Part shown: piece after piece, positions 10,079 through 19,409 of the stretch | Numbering within the stretch: the stretch's first letter is position 1 | Layout: each line of letters opens with the position of its first letter | Source: Quadrisphaera sp. INWT6 | GTDB lineage: Bacteria > Actinomycetota > Actinomycetes > Actinomycetales > Quadrisphaeraceae | Direction: 5' to 3' | DNA length: 64,000 bases | Assembly: GCF_015390235.1 (NCBI RefSeq) | Contig: NZ_VUOH01000001.1 | Coordinates: 310,001 to 374,000, forward strand | Position numbers and translations under genes: made by a program | The notes under the pieces: generated by a model | What the model was told of the DNA's origin: nothing | What the model saw: the letters and a program-made list of their open reading frames with translations, nothing else | The model's database searches: none

Positions 10079-11299
10079 CTACTGAGATCCCTGGCGCTGC
10101 AGCGACCAGGAGGTCAGGTCGGTGGGGGAGGAGCGCTCCTCCGGCGGGATGACGAGCTCGGGAGCCGTCAGCGGACGGGGCAGGCCCTCGACCACGGGCA
10201 CGTCGGGGACGGTGACGTCGGTGAGGTCGAGCGCCCCCATGCGCCGCGCGGAGACCAGCACGCGGGTCTCCAGCGTGCCGACCACCTTGTTGTAGTCGTC
10301 GACGGCGCGCGACAGGGTGCGGCCGAGCTTGCCGGTGTGCTCGCCGAGGGTGGCGAGGCGCCCGTGGAGCTCGCGGCCGATGGTGAAGAGCTCGCGCGCG
10401 CCGTCGGACAGCGCCGCCTGCTGCCAGGTGATCGCGACCGTGCGCAGCAGCGCCAGCAGCGTGGTGGGCGTCGCGAGCACCACCTTGCGGCCCATCGCGT
10501 GCTCCAACAGGGCCGGGTCGGCCTCGCAGGCCGAGGCCAGGAACGACTCGCCGGGCACGAAGCAGATGACGATCTCGGGGGCGGGCTGGAACGCCGACCA
10601 GTACTGCTTGCCCGCGAGCGCGTCGACGTGGCCGCGCAGCGCGCGGGCGTGCTCGGTGGCGGCGGCCGCGGCGCGGCGCTCACCCATGACGGCGCCCGGC
10701 GCCAGCCCGTCTCGGGCGTTCAGGAAGGCCGCGAGCGGCGCCTTCGCGTCGACGACGACGTGCTTGCCGCCGGGGAGGTGGACCACGGCGTCGGGCCGGA
10801 CCTGCTCGCCCTCGGCGTTGGTGCCCACGGCCTGCACGTCGAAGTCGACCCGCTCGAGCATCCCGGCGTGCTCCACCACGCGACGCAGCTGCACCTCGCC
10901 CCAGGCGCCGCGGACGTTGGGGGAGCGCAGGGCTCCCGCCAGCGTCTCGGTCTGGTGGCGCAGCGCCTCGCCGGAGGCGGCCACCTGCTGCAGCTGCGCG
11001 CCGAGGCGCCCGTACTGCTCGGCGCGGTCGCGCTCCAGCTGGGCGACCTGCCGCTCGATGCGCGCCACGGAGCTGCTCACCGGCGCCAGGACGGCGGCCA
11101 GCTCGCGCTCCTCCTCGTGCTCGGAGCTCAGCTGGCCCTCCAGCTGCTCCACCCGCGTGGCCAGCAGGTCTCGCTCGGCGCTCACGTGGGCGCGCTCGAG
11201 GCGGGCGCGGCCGGTGGCGACCTGCCAGGCCGCGACGGCGCCGACGGCGGCCCCCGCGAGCAGCGCCAGGAGCATCACCAGCAGCGAGAGGGCTTCCAC
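10079..11299 (-). CDS. rmuC: DNA recombination protein RmuC
   Basis: A 406-residue protein with an N-terminal membrane anchor (LLVMLLALLAGAAVGAVAAW), a long coiled coil (about 30-110) and the RmuC nuclease-like domain, including RGAWGEVQLRRVVEHAGM, VDAKAPL and the F(V/I)PGESF block. RmuC limits inversions at short inverted repeats in E. coli. The frame is open 21 codons further upstream, but the GTG at 11299 places the membrane anchor at the very N-terminus as in homologues, so it is preferred. It lies 9 bases before the GH15 gene on the same strand. Confidence 0.9.
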   Translation of the reverse strand: MEALSLLVMLLALLAGAAVGAVAAWQVATGRARLERAHVSAERDLLATRVEQLEGQLSSEHEEERELAAVLAPVSSSVARIERQVAQLERDRAEQYGRLGAQLQQVAASGEALRHQTETLAGALRSPNVRGAWGEVQLRRVVEHAGMLERVDFDVQAVGTNAEGEQVRPDAVVHLPGGKHVVVDAKAPLAAFLNARDGLAPGAVMGERRAAAAATEHARALRGHVDALAGKQYWSAFQPAPEIVICFVPGESFLASACEADPALLEHAMGRKVVLATPTTLLALLRTVAITWQQAALSDGARELFTIGRELHGRLATLGEHTGKLGRTLSRAVDDYNKVVGTLETRVLVSARRMGALDLTDVTVPDVPVVEGLPRPLTAPELVIPPEERSSPTDLTSWSLQRQGSQ

Positions 11300-11402
11300 G
11301 TCTCCGACCGTGCCACGCGCCACCGACACCCGGGCCCGAACGGCGCAGCGACGCGCCGCCACGGCGCCGGGGGAGCGCCGGCTGGGCGTCCCCCGGGGAC
11401 CG

Positions 11403-12896
11403 TCAGCCGACCCCGCTCATCAGGCGGCGCACCGGCTTCGCGACCAGGGCGAGCAGCACCGCCAGCGCGACGGCGACCAGCCCGAGCACGGTGAAGTAAC
11501 CCGCCTGCCCCTCGGGCGACCACCGCCCGGCGAAGACGCCCGCCAGCGCCGTGCCGAGCGCCGTGGACAGGAACCACAGCGCGACCACCTGCGTCGGGAA
11601 GGCCCGCGGCGCCAGCTTGGTGGACAGCGACAGCCCCACCGGCGAGAGCAGCAGCTCGGCCACGGTGAAGCCCAGCAGCACCCCGACCAGCCCCAGCAGC
11701 GGAGCGCTCGCGGGCTGCGGGCTCGACATCGGCAGGAACCCGAGGAAGGCGAGCCCCAGGACGCCCAGCCCGGCGGCGAACTTCACCGGCGTCGACGGCT
11801 GGCGGCTGCCCAGCCGCGTCCACAGCGCGGCGAAGGCGCCCGAGAGCGCGATGACCAGGACCGGGTTGATGGACTGCACCCACGACGCCGGGACGGTCCA
11901 GCCGAGCAGGTCGCGGTCCAGCTGGCTCTGCGAGAACAGGGCCACCACGGTCGCCTGCTGCTGGAACAGCGACCAGAACGCGACGCTGGCCAGGAACATC
12001 GGCACGAAGGCCAGCACGCGGCGCCGCTCGACGGCGTCGAGCTTGGGGCTGCGCAGCAGGAACGCGAAGTACGCGACCGACGCCACCGCGCAGGTCCAGG
12101 CGACGACGACGGCGAGGTGCGCGGGCTGCAGCAGCCCCAGCAGCGCCGCCACCACGACGACGGCCGCGCCCACCACCGCGATGACCGCCCACCGCAGCCG
12201 CTGCTCGCGGGGGAGCGGGTCGGGCACCCGGGAGGCGTCGCCCCCGCGCAGGCCGCGCCGCCCCCACGCGTACTGCGCCAGGCCCAGCGCCATGCCGATG
12301 GCCGCCAGGCCGAAACCGAGGTGGAAGCCGGAGCGCTCCTGCGCCAGCCCCGTGAGGAGCGGTCCGAACAGCCCGCCGACGTTGATGCCCAGGTAGAAGA
12401 GGGAGAAGCCGGCGTCGCGGCGGGTGTCGCCCTCGGTGTACAGGGTGCCCACCAGCGCCGTCGCCGTCGCCTTGACCCCGCCGCTGCCGAGCGCCACGAG
12501 CACCAGACCCACGCCCACGCCCGACAGGCCGGGCAGGACCGCCAGGGCGACGTGCCCGGCCATGACGACGCACGCGCTGCCGAAGAGCACGCGCTCGCGG
12601 CCGGCCAGCCGGTCGGAGACCCAGCCGCCGGCGATCGTGGACAGGTACACCAGCCCGCCGTAGGCGCCGACGATGCTCGTGGCGGTCGCCCGGGGCAGGC
12701 CCAGGCCGCCGTCGGCCACGGAGAAGTAGAGGTAGTAGGCGAGGATCGCCTGCATCCCGTAGAAGCTGAACCGCTCCCACATCTCGACGCCGAACAGGTG
12801 GGCGAGCCCGCGCGGCTGGCCGAGGAAGCCGCGGTCCGGGGTGCCGGTACCGCCGCGGGCAGGAGCTGGCGCGATCACGTCGGACGAGGGTGCCAC
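11403..12896 (-). CDS. POT-family proton-coupled peptide transporter
   Basis: A 497-residue MFS protein of the POT/PTR2 branch, importing di- and tripeptides with protons. The family markers are visible: WERFSFYGMQAILAYYL in helix 1 (the ExxER-type region), GGWVSDRLAGRERVLFG in the loop after helix 2, and FSLFYLGINVGG in helix 5. Twelve or more hydrophobic segments are readable. The start is GTG. It is divergent from ychF with 47 bases between the starts. Confidence 0.88.
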   Translation of the reverse strand: MAPSSDVIAPAPARGGTGTPDRGFLGQPRGLAHLFGVEMWERFSFYGMQAILAYYLYFSVADGGLGLPRATATSIVGAYGGLVYLSTIAGGWVSDRLAGRERVLFGSACVVMAGHVALAVLPGLSGVGVGLVLVALGSGGVKATATALVGTLYTEGDTRRDAGFSLFYLGINVGGLFGPLLTGLAQERSGFHLGFGLAAIGMALGLAQYAWGRRGLRGGDASRVPDPLPREQRLRWAVIAVVGAAVVVVAALLGLLQPAHLAVVVAWTCAVASVAYFAFLLRSPKLDAVERRRVLAFVPMFLASVAFWSLFQQQATVVALFSQSQLDRDLLGWTVPASWVQSINPVLVIALSGAFAALWTRLGSRQPSTPVKFAAGLGVLGLAFLGFLPMSSPQPASAPLLGLVGVLLGFTVAELLLSPVGLSLSTKLAPRAFPTQVVALWFLSTALGTALAGVFAGRWSPEGQAGYFTVLGLVAVALAVLLALVAKPVRRLMSGVG

Positions 12897-12943
12897 TGCG
12901 GGCGCGCCCCGGCACGGCGGGGCTCGCGTAGGCTCCTGCGACC

Positions 12944-14029
12944 GTGGCGCTCACCATCGGCATCGTCGGCCTGCCCAACGTCGGCAAGTCCACCCTGTTC
13001 AACGCCCTCACCAAGAACACGGTGCTGGCGGCGAACTACCCGTTCGCCACGATCGAGCCGAACGTGGGCGTCGTCCCCCTGAACGACCCGCGGCTCGACC
13101 GGCTCGCCGAGGTGTTCTCCAGCGAGCGCACCGTGCCCGCCGTCGTCTCCTTCGTCGACATCGCCGGGATCGTGCGCGGCGCGTCCGAGGGCGAGGGCCT
13201 GGGCAACAAGTTCCTCGCCAACATCCGCGAGGCCGACGCGATCTGCCAGGTGGTCCGCGCCTTCGCCGACCCCGACGTCATCCACGTCGACGGGCGCGTC
13301 GACCCGAAGGCCGACATCGAGACCATCGCCACCGAGCTGGTGCTCGCCGACCTCCAGACCCTCGAGCGCGCCGTCCCGCGCCTCGAGAAGGAGGTCAAGG
13401 GCAAGAAGACCGACCCGGCCGTGCTCGCCGCCGCGGTCGCCGCCCAGCAGCTGCTCGACTCGGGCACCACGCTGTTCGCGGGCGCGAAGGGCGCGGGCAT
13501 CGACGTGGAGCAGCTGCGCACCCTCGGCCTGCTGACCACCAAGCCGTTCCTGTTCGTCTTCAACGTCGACGAGGCCGGGCTGGTCGACGACGCCCGCCGC
13601 GCCGAGCTCGCCTCGCTCGTGGCGCCCGCCCAGGCCGTCTTCCTCGACGCCCAGCTGGAGGCCGACCTGGCCGAGCTCGACGCCGAGGAGGCCGCCGAGC
13701 TGCTGGGCAGCGTCGGCCAGGAGGAGCCCGGGCTCGACATCCTCGCCCGCGCCGGCTTCGAGACCCTCGGCCTGCAGACCTACCTGACGGCGGGCCCCAA
13801 GGAGTCGCGCGCCTGGACCGTGCGCCGCGGCGCCACCGCGCCCGAGGCCGCCGGCGTCATCCACACCGACTTCCAGAAGGGGTTCATCAAGGCCGAGGTC
13901 ATCGGCTTCGAGGACCTCGTGGCGGCCGGCTCGGTCGCGGAGGCCCGCAAGAGCGGCAAGGCCCGCATCGAGGGCAAGGAGTACGTGATGGCCGACGGCG
14001 ACGTCGTGGAGTTCCGCTTCAACGTGTGA
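12944..14029 (+). CDS. ychF: Ribosome-associated, redox-responsive ATPase YchF
   Basis: An Obg-family P-loop protein that prefers ATP and binds the ribosome. The 361-residue chain has Walker A in GLPNVGKSTLFNALT (about 8-22), DIAGIVRGASEGEGLGNKFL as the G3/switch region, and FNVDEAGL in place of the NKxD guanine-binding motif, which explains ATP preference. A C-terminal TGS domain (from about 275, EKEY..AxGDVVEFRFNV type) completes it. GTG start, with its own promoter facing the POT gene. Confidence 0.95.
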   Translation: MALTIGIVGLPNVGKSTLFNALTKNTVLAANYPFATIEPNVGVVPLNDPRLDRLAEVFSSERTVPAVVSFVDIAGIVRGASEGEGLGNKFLANIREADAICQVVRAFADPDVIHVDGRVDPKADIETIATELVLADLQTLERAVPRLEKEVKGKKTDPAVLAAAVAAQQLLDSGTTLFAGAKGAGIDVEQLRTLGLLTTKPFLFVFNVDEAGLVDDARRAELASLVAPAQAVFLDAQLEADLAELDAEEAAELLGSVGQEEPGLDILARAGFETLGLQTYLTAGPKESRAWTVRRGATAPEAAGVIHTDFQKGFIKAEVIGFEDLVAAGSVAEARKSGKARIEGKEYVMADGDVVEFRFNV

Positions 14030-14134
14030 CCCCCTCGGGGGACGCCGGTCGCCGCCCGGGCCTCAAGTCGGCGCCCCCGGTGTCGATCTCCCGGGGGAAC
14101 GGGCCCGTCGGGCCCCGGCCCGGGAGCTGTCGAC

Positions 14135-15718
14135 GTGGCACTGGTGAGGTGGTCCGACCTGCGGGTCGGCGTCAAGCTGTCGACCCTCGTGGCGGTGGGC
14201 GCCGCCGGCTCCCTCGCCGTCGGGCTGCTCGGCGCCGCGGCGCTCGCGGAGGCCGGTGACCGGGTCGACGACCTCAGCGCCGCCGGTCGCGCGACCGAGG
14301 CCGCCCTCGAGGCCGACATGATGCACGACGCCGTGCGCGGCGACGTGCTGCGCATGCTCGTCGCCACCGGCTCTGACGAGCGCACCGAGGCGAGCGCCGA
14401 GCTGGAGGAGCACTCCCGGGCGCTCGGCGACCACCTCGACGCCGTCGTCGCCGCCGGGCTGGGCGCTGACGTCGCCGCCGCCGTCGACGGCGTGCGGCCC
14501 GCCGTCACCGCCTACCTCGGGGCCGCGGCCGACGCCGCCGCCCTCGCCACCGCCGACCCGCAGGCAGCGCTCGCGGACTACGACGCCTTCCAGCAGCAGT
14601 TCTCCGCGCTCGAGCAGGCGATGCCCACCGTGGGCGACGCCGTCACCGCGCACGCGGACGCAGCAGCCGCTGACGTCCAGTCGCAGCGCCGCAAGGCCTT
14701 CGCGGAGGTGGCCGCCACCGCGCTGCTCGCGCTCGGAGCGCTCGTCGCCCTGGGGGTCGCGGTGACGCGGTCCGTCGTCCGGCCCCTGCGCGCGGTCGCC
14801 GGCTCGGCCGCCGCCCTCGCCTCGGGCGACCTGACCCGCACCACCGGCCTGTCCCAGCGCGACGAGCTGGGTGCCGCCGGCGCCTCCCTCGACAGCGCCC
14901 TGGGCTCGCTGCGCACGGTGCTGTCGTCGGTGGTGTCCTCGGCCGACGCCGTGGCGAGCGCCTCCCAGCAGCTCTCGGCCACGACGGCGCAGATCGCTGC
15001 CGCCTCCGAGCAGACCAGCACCCGGGCCGGCGCCGTCGCGGGCTCCGCGCAGGAGGTCAGCGCCAGCGTGCAGACCGTCGCCGCCGGGGCGGAGGAGATG
15101 GGCTCGGCGATCCGCGAGATCGCCAGCTCCACCGCGCGGGCGACCCGGGTCGCCGACACCGCGGTGGCCGCCTCGGCGTCGGCCAGCGAGGCCATCTCCC
15201 ACCTGGGCACCTCAAGCCGGGAGATCGGCGACGTGGTGCGCGCGATCACCTCGATCGCCGAGCAGACCAACCTCCTCGCGCTGAACGCGACCATCGAGGC
15301 CGCCCGCGCGGGCGAGGCGGGCAAGGGCTTCGCCGTCGTCGCCGGTGAGGTCAAGGACCTCGCGCGGGAGACCGCCCGGGCCACCGAGGACATCGCCCGG
15401 CGCGTGGAGAGCATCCAGGCGGGCTCCAGCGGCGCCGTGGCGGCCGTGGAGGAGATCTCGGCGGTCATCGAGCAGATCGCCGCGTTCCAGACCACGATCG
15501 CCTCGGCCGTCGAGGAGCAGACGGCGACCACGCGCGAGATGTCGCGCTCGGTGGCCGAGGCCGCCGGGGGCAGCGGTCAGATCGCGAGCACCATCGGCTC
15601 CGTGAACGCCGCGGCGGAGGCCACCAGCGAGGCGCTGGGCCAGGCGCGCACCGCCGTCGCGGACCTGGCCGACCGCGCCTCGGCGCTGCGGCGCGAGGTC
15701 GCGGCCTTCACCTTCTGA
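14135..15718 (+). CDS. Methyl-accepting chemotaxis protein
   Basis: A transmembrane chemoreceptor (527 residues). Membrane helix 1 is at about 13-36, then a helical sensor domain of about 150 residues with no cache fold visible, helix 2 at about 190-213, HAMP ([20 protein letters not shown] onward) and a long methyl-accepting coiled coil. The hairpin tip that contacts CheA/Che[21 protein letters not shown], is intact. The ligand is unknown. Its presence implies flagellar motility. No che genes are adjacent, so it is an orphan receptor. GTG start, 105 bases after ychF. Confidence 0.93.
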   Translation: MALVRWSDLRVGVKLSTLVAVGAAGSLAVGLLGAAALAEAGDRVDDLSAAGRATEAALEADMMHDAVRGDVLRMLVATGSDERTEASAELEEHSRALGDHLDAVVAAGLGADVAAAVDGVRPAVTAYLGAAADAAALATADPQAALADYDAFQQQFSALEQAMPTVGDAVTAHADAAAADVQSQRRKAFAEVAATALLALGALVALGVAVTRSVVRPLRAVAGSAAALASGDLTRTTGLSQRDELGAAGASLDSALGSLRTVLSSVVSSADAVASASQQLSATTAQIAAASEQTSTRAGAVAGSAQEVSASVQTVAAGAEEMGSAIREIASSTARATRVADTAVAASASASEAISHLGTSSREIGDVVRAITSIAEQTNLLALNATIEAARAGEAGKGFAVVAGEVKDLARETARATEDIARRVESIQAGSSGAVAAVEEISAVIEQIAAFQTTIASAVEEQTATTREMSRSVAEAAGGSGQIASTIGSVNAAAEATSEALGQARTAVADLADRASALRREVAAFTF

Positions 15719-15740
15719 CGGCCCGCCCGGGCGGCCGGCC

Positions 15741-16541
15741 TCAGACGACCCGGCGGAACTGAACGTCGTCGGTCCACAGGGTGCGGACCGAGACGCTCTC
15801 CCCGGTGCGGGGGGAGTCGATGATCTTGCCGTCGCCGGCGTACATCGCGACGTGGCCGTAGCTGTTGAACAGCACCAGGTCGCCGACGCGCGGCTCGGAC
15901 ACGGCGTACCCGGCGCTGCGCATGGCCGACGACGTGCGGGGGAGGTCGACCCCGACCTTGCCGTAGGCGTACTGCACCAGCCCGGAGCAGTCGAAGCCCG
16001 TGGTCGGGCTGGTGCCGCCGTAGCGGTAGGCCAGCCCCACGCTCTGCCTGGCGACGGAGACGGCGGTCTCGGCGGCCGACGCGGCCGGCGCGGGAGCGGG
16101 CGCCGCGGCGGCGGCCGGGGCAGCCGCTGCGGCGCCGCCACCCGGGAGGGCCAGCACCTGGCCGGGGTAGATGGTCGAGCTCCACCCGAGCCCGTTGGCG
16201 TCGAGCACGGCCTGCGTGCTGGCGCCGGCTGCCCGGGCGATGCTCGAGACGGTGTCCCCCGAGCGCACGGTGTAGCTGGTGCCGAGCGCCCCGTTGGCGG
16301 GCAGCGGAGCGGCGGCGACGGACAGCGAGGCGGCCGCCTTGACCGCGGGGGTCCCTCCCGCCGAGGTGCCCGGCACGTGGGCGGAGGCGGCGCCGGCGGT
16401 CGCGATGACCGGGACGGCGGCGAGCGCACCCGTGGTCACCACCGCGCGGGTCACGGCGCTGACGTCGACGAGGGGGCGCACCGGAGCCCGGTGGCGTGCA
16501 GAGCGAGACACGGCCGCGACGCTACGTGCGCGAGCGGTCAC
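15741..16541 (-). CDS. Secreted LysM-NlpC/P60 peptidoglycan endopeptidase
   Basis: A 266-residue cell-wall hydrolase. The N-terminal export signal is hydrophobic (AVTRAVVTTGALAAVPVIATA). One LysM domain (SYTVRSGDTVSSIARAAG, ending YPGQVLALP) binds glycan. An alanine/proline linker is followed by NlpC/P60 with its catalytic cysteine in GFDCSGLVQYAYG and histidine in GHVAMYAG, cutting stem peptides. The GTG at 16541 is chosen because the longer frame upstream runs through low-complexity sequence antisense to the dedA gene. It converges on the chemoreceptor gene. Confidence 0.88.
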   Translation of the reverse strand: MTARARSVAAVSRSARHRAPVRPLVDVSAVTRAVVTTGALAAVPVIATAGAASAHVPGTSAGGTPAVKAAASLSVAAAPLPANGALGTSYTVRSGDTVSSIARAAGASTQAVLDANGLGWSSTIYPGQVLALPGGGAAAAAPAAAAAPAPAPAASAAETAVSVARQSVGLAYRYGGTSPTTGFDCSGLVQYAYGKVGVDLPRTSSAMRSAGYAVSEPRVGDLVLFNSYGHVAMYAGDGKIIDSPRTGESVSVRTLWTDDVQFRRVV

Positions 16542-16661
16542 TGTCCGGCGAATCGGTCGATTGCGACGTGAGCGCTCCCATCCCGGGAGCCGGCTGGCAG
16601 CAGGCTGGGTGCCGCGGCGAACCGGCGCCCCGGGCCCCGCGCCCCGCCTAGCCTTGCCGGC

Positions 16662-17306
16662 GTGATCCCCGCCCTCGGCCCCGACTGGCTCGACCCCGAC
16701 ACCCTCCTGCGCAGCCTCGGCTTCGTGGGGCTGCTCGTGATCGTCTTCGTGGAGTCGGGGCTGCTCGTCGGCTTCTTCCTCCCCGGGGACTCGCTGCTCT
16801 TCACCGGCGGGCTGCTCATCGCGACGGGCGTCCTGACGGTGCCGCTGTGGCTCGCGCTGGTGCTGGTGCCGCTGGCCGCGGTCCTCGGGGACCAGTGCGG
16901 CTACCTCATCGGGCGCCGCCTCGGCCCGGCCGTCTTCCGGCGCGCCGACGCGCGCATCTTCAAGCCCCAGTACGTCGAGGACGCCTACGCCTTCTTCGAC
17001 AAGTACGGCGGCCGCGCGGTGCTGCTCGCGCGCTTCGTGCCCGTCGTGCGGACCTTCGTGCCGGTGGTGGCCGGCGTCGCCAAGATGGACTACCGCACCT
17101 TCGTGAGCTGGAACGTCATCGGCGGCGTGCTCTGGGGAGCGGGGGTCACCACGCTCGGCTACCTGCTCGGCGGGCTGGCGTTCGTGCGCGACAACATCGA
17201 GGTCATCCTCATCCTCATCGTGCTGGTCTCGGTGCTGCCGGTGGCGGTCGAGCTGCTGCGCGGCAGGGCCCGCGCACGGGCCGCCAGGCGCACGCACCGC
17301 GCGTGA
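16662..17306 (+). CDS. DedA-family membrane protein
   Basis: A 214-residue polytopic protein of the DedA/SNARE-associated superfamily. Bacterial DedA-like proteins act as undecaprenyl-phosphate or phospholipid flippases and support envelope homeostasis. The re-entrant-loop motifs are present: ESGLLVGFFLPGDSLLFTGG, and the arginine-bearing RFVPVVRTFVPVVAG. About five hydrophobic segments and a basic C-terminal tail (RGRARARAARR) are seen. GTG start. It is divergent from the NlpC/P60 gene, so both may share an envelope role. Confidence 0.92.
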   Translation: MIPALGPDWLDPDTLLRSLGFVGLLVIVFVESGLLVGFFLPGDSLLFTGGLLIATGVLTVPLWLALVLVPLAAVLGDQCGYLIGRRLGPAVFRRADARIFKPQYVEDAYAFFDKYGGRAVLLARFVPVVRTFVPVVAGVAKMDYRTFVSWNVIGGVLWGAGVTTLGYLLGGLAFVRDNIEVILILIVLVSVLPVAVELLRGRARARAARRTHRA

Positions 17307-17426
17307 TCACGGGCCCGCGGTGGGTGGCCGCGGGGTTGCGATCCGGTAACGGGCGGGTGCTGGGGCCCTCCCGCGCCTTGCGTGCGGGGGACACCCCGGG
17401 GTGGAGTGAGCGGGTCCAGGGGGATT

Positions 17427-17447
17427 CCGCCGCACGACCTGCGGCGG
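17427..17447 (+). other. Short hairpin in the leader of the ABC importer operon
   Basis: An 8-bp perfect stem (17427-17434 with 17440-17447, 5-base loop) lies 40 bases ahead of the binding-protein start, in a 180-base gene-free leader. It may stabilise the transcript or terminate dedA transcription. Nothing else was recognised in this leader. Confidence 0.35.
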
Positions 17448-17486
17448 TCTCCCGTGTGAAGACGCCCGACGAAGGGTCCCTCCCAC

Positions 17487-19231
17487 GTGATCACCTCGCG
17501 CAGAACCACTGCCGCACTGGCCTTCCTGGCCGGCGGCGCGCTCGTCCTCTCCGGATGCTCCGCCGACCGCGGGGGTGAGGGGGGGACTGTGCCAGCAGCT
17601 CCGCAGGCACCAGCAACGCGACCATCACGGCCGCGCACGAGCAGGAGTTCAACAGCTACAACAACAACACCGCCGACCAGAACGCCGTCCAGAACGTCGT
17701 CGTCCTGAACAACGTCCTCGGCGGCTTCTGGGACTTCGGCCCCGACGGCGGCGTGCTCGACGAGAAGGAGTTCGGCACCGTCGAGAAGACGAGTGACGAC
17801 CCGCTGACGATCAAGTACACCTTCGCCGACGACGCCGTCTGGTCCGACGGCGAGCCGATCGACTGCGACGACTTCATGCTCACCTGGGCCGCCAACTCCG
17901 GGAAGTTCACCTCCTCCGAGACCGACGCCGAGGGCAACCCGCTGTCGGGCTTCTCGTCGGCCGGCACCACCGGCTACGAGGACATGAACGCCCCGCAGTG
18001 CGCCGCCGGTGACAAGGAGGTCGAGCTCTCCTACGCGACCCCCTTCGCCGACTGGGCCGGCATGTTCGGCGCCGGCTCGATCCTCCCGGCGCACAAGGTG
18101 GCGCAGGGCGCCGGCGTCGAGGACCTGATCGGTGCGCTGACCAGCAACAACACCGACGAGGTCAACAAGCTCGCGCAGTTCTACAACACGGGCTTCATCG
18201 GCACGCCGGGCACCGTCGACACCGACAACTGGCTGTCCTCGGGCCCCTACAAGATCGACTCCTGGCAGGCCGGCCAGTCGATCACGCTGGTCGCCAACGA
18301 CGAGTACTGGGGCACGCCGGCGAAGGCCAGCTCCATCGTCATCCGCTTCATCGACGCGACCGCCCAGGCGCAGGCCCTCGCCAACGGCGAGATCCAGGTG
18401 GCCCGCCCCCAGCCCGCGCAGGACATCCTGAGCCAGCTCCAGGCCATCGGTGACTCGGTCAAGATCGACCAGGGCGACGAGTACACCTTCGAGCACCTCG
18501 ACTTCAACTTCGAGGGCGCGTTCAAGGACGCCGACCTGCGCAAGGCCTTCGCCCTCTGCGTCCCGCGCCAGCAGATCGTCGACAACCTGATCAAGCCGGT
18601 GAACGAGAACGCCACCGTGCTGAACTCGCGCTACAAGCTGACCTTCCAGGAGGGCTACGACCAGGTCGTCTCCGCCTCCTACCAGGGCCAGTACGACCAG
18701 CCCGACATCGCCGCCGCCAAGCAGATCCTCGACAGCAAGGGTGCGGCCGGCACCGCCGTGCGCATCGGCTACCAGTCGCCCAACCAGCGCCGCACCGACG
18801 CCACCGCCCTGATCAAGGCCTCCTGCGACCAGGCCGGCTTCGACGTCCAGGACGCCGGCCAGCAGGACTTCTTCGGCGGCGGCCTCGCCAACGGCAACTT
18901 CGACGTCGCGCTCTTCGCGTGGTCGGGCTCGCCGCTGGTCTCCGGTCAGGCGTCGACCTACGTCACCGGCGGCGGCAACAACAACGGCAAGTACTCCAAC
19001 CCGCAGGTCGACGAGCTGACCAAGCAGCTGCTCTCGCAGACCGACGTCTCCGCGCAGGACACCACGATCGGCCAGATCGAGTCGGTCCTGTGGAGCGACC
19101 TGGCCACCATCCCGCTGTTCACGTTCCCCGGCCTGCAGGCCAACTCCACCAACGTGACCGGCCCGTCCTTCCAGCCGGCCCAGAGCCAGCAGACCTGGAA
19201 CGACGACACCTGGACCGTGGCCCAGCAGTAG
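17487..19231 (+). pseudogene. Family-5 ABC importer substrate-binding lipoprotein, frame broken in a G-run
   Basis: The signal peptide frame opens at GTG 17487 (SRRTTAALAFLAGG) and reaches a lipobox LVLSGCS, then goes out of frame at a run of 7 G (17579-17585). Adding one G makes the text continue as GGDCASSSAGTSNATIT into the frame that runs to 19231. The mature protein is a typical SBP_bac_5 (oligopeptide/dipeptide/oligosaccharide binding) of about 580 residues, with PLTIKYTFADDAVWSDGEPI near its start. It is first in the import operon. Most likely a sequencing indel, since the rest is intact, but a real null allele cannot be excluded. Confidence 0.85.
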
Positions 19232-19240
19232 TCCCGCACG

Positions 19241-19280
19241 CGCCGGCCGGCGCCCTCCCCGAGGAGGGCGCCGGCCGGCG
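19241..19280 (+). terminator. Intercistronic attenuator/stabiliser hairpin after the binding-protein gene
   Basis: A perfect 18-bp stem (19241-19258 with 19263-19280, 4-base loop) starts 9 bases after the binding-protein stop, with no U-tract. Such hairpins between the first gene and the permeases commonly give an excess of binding protein. The remaining bases to 19409 hold only a ribosome-binding site. Confidence 0.7.
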
Positions 19281-19409
19281 CTGCGCGCGGGCGGCCCCCC
19301 CGGTGCGCCCGCAGACCGCCCCCAGGCGCAGTCTTGTCCCGGGGGCGCAGGGCCCAGGAGGCCCTGACCTGCTGATCCGCTCTCCCCGCTGTGGAAGGGG
19401 CCCTTGCCC

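Noticed and set aside
14030-14134. c-di-GMP riboswitch ahead of the chemoreceptor
   Set aside because: A short ccccctcggggg hairpin is present but the GEMM core sequence is not.
16542-16661. Cyclic di-AMP riboswitch ahead of the NlpC/P60 gene
   Set aside because: The 120-base gap is too short and the consensus ydaO core could not be aligned.
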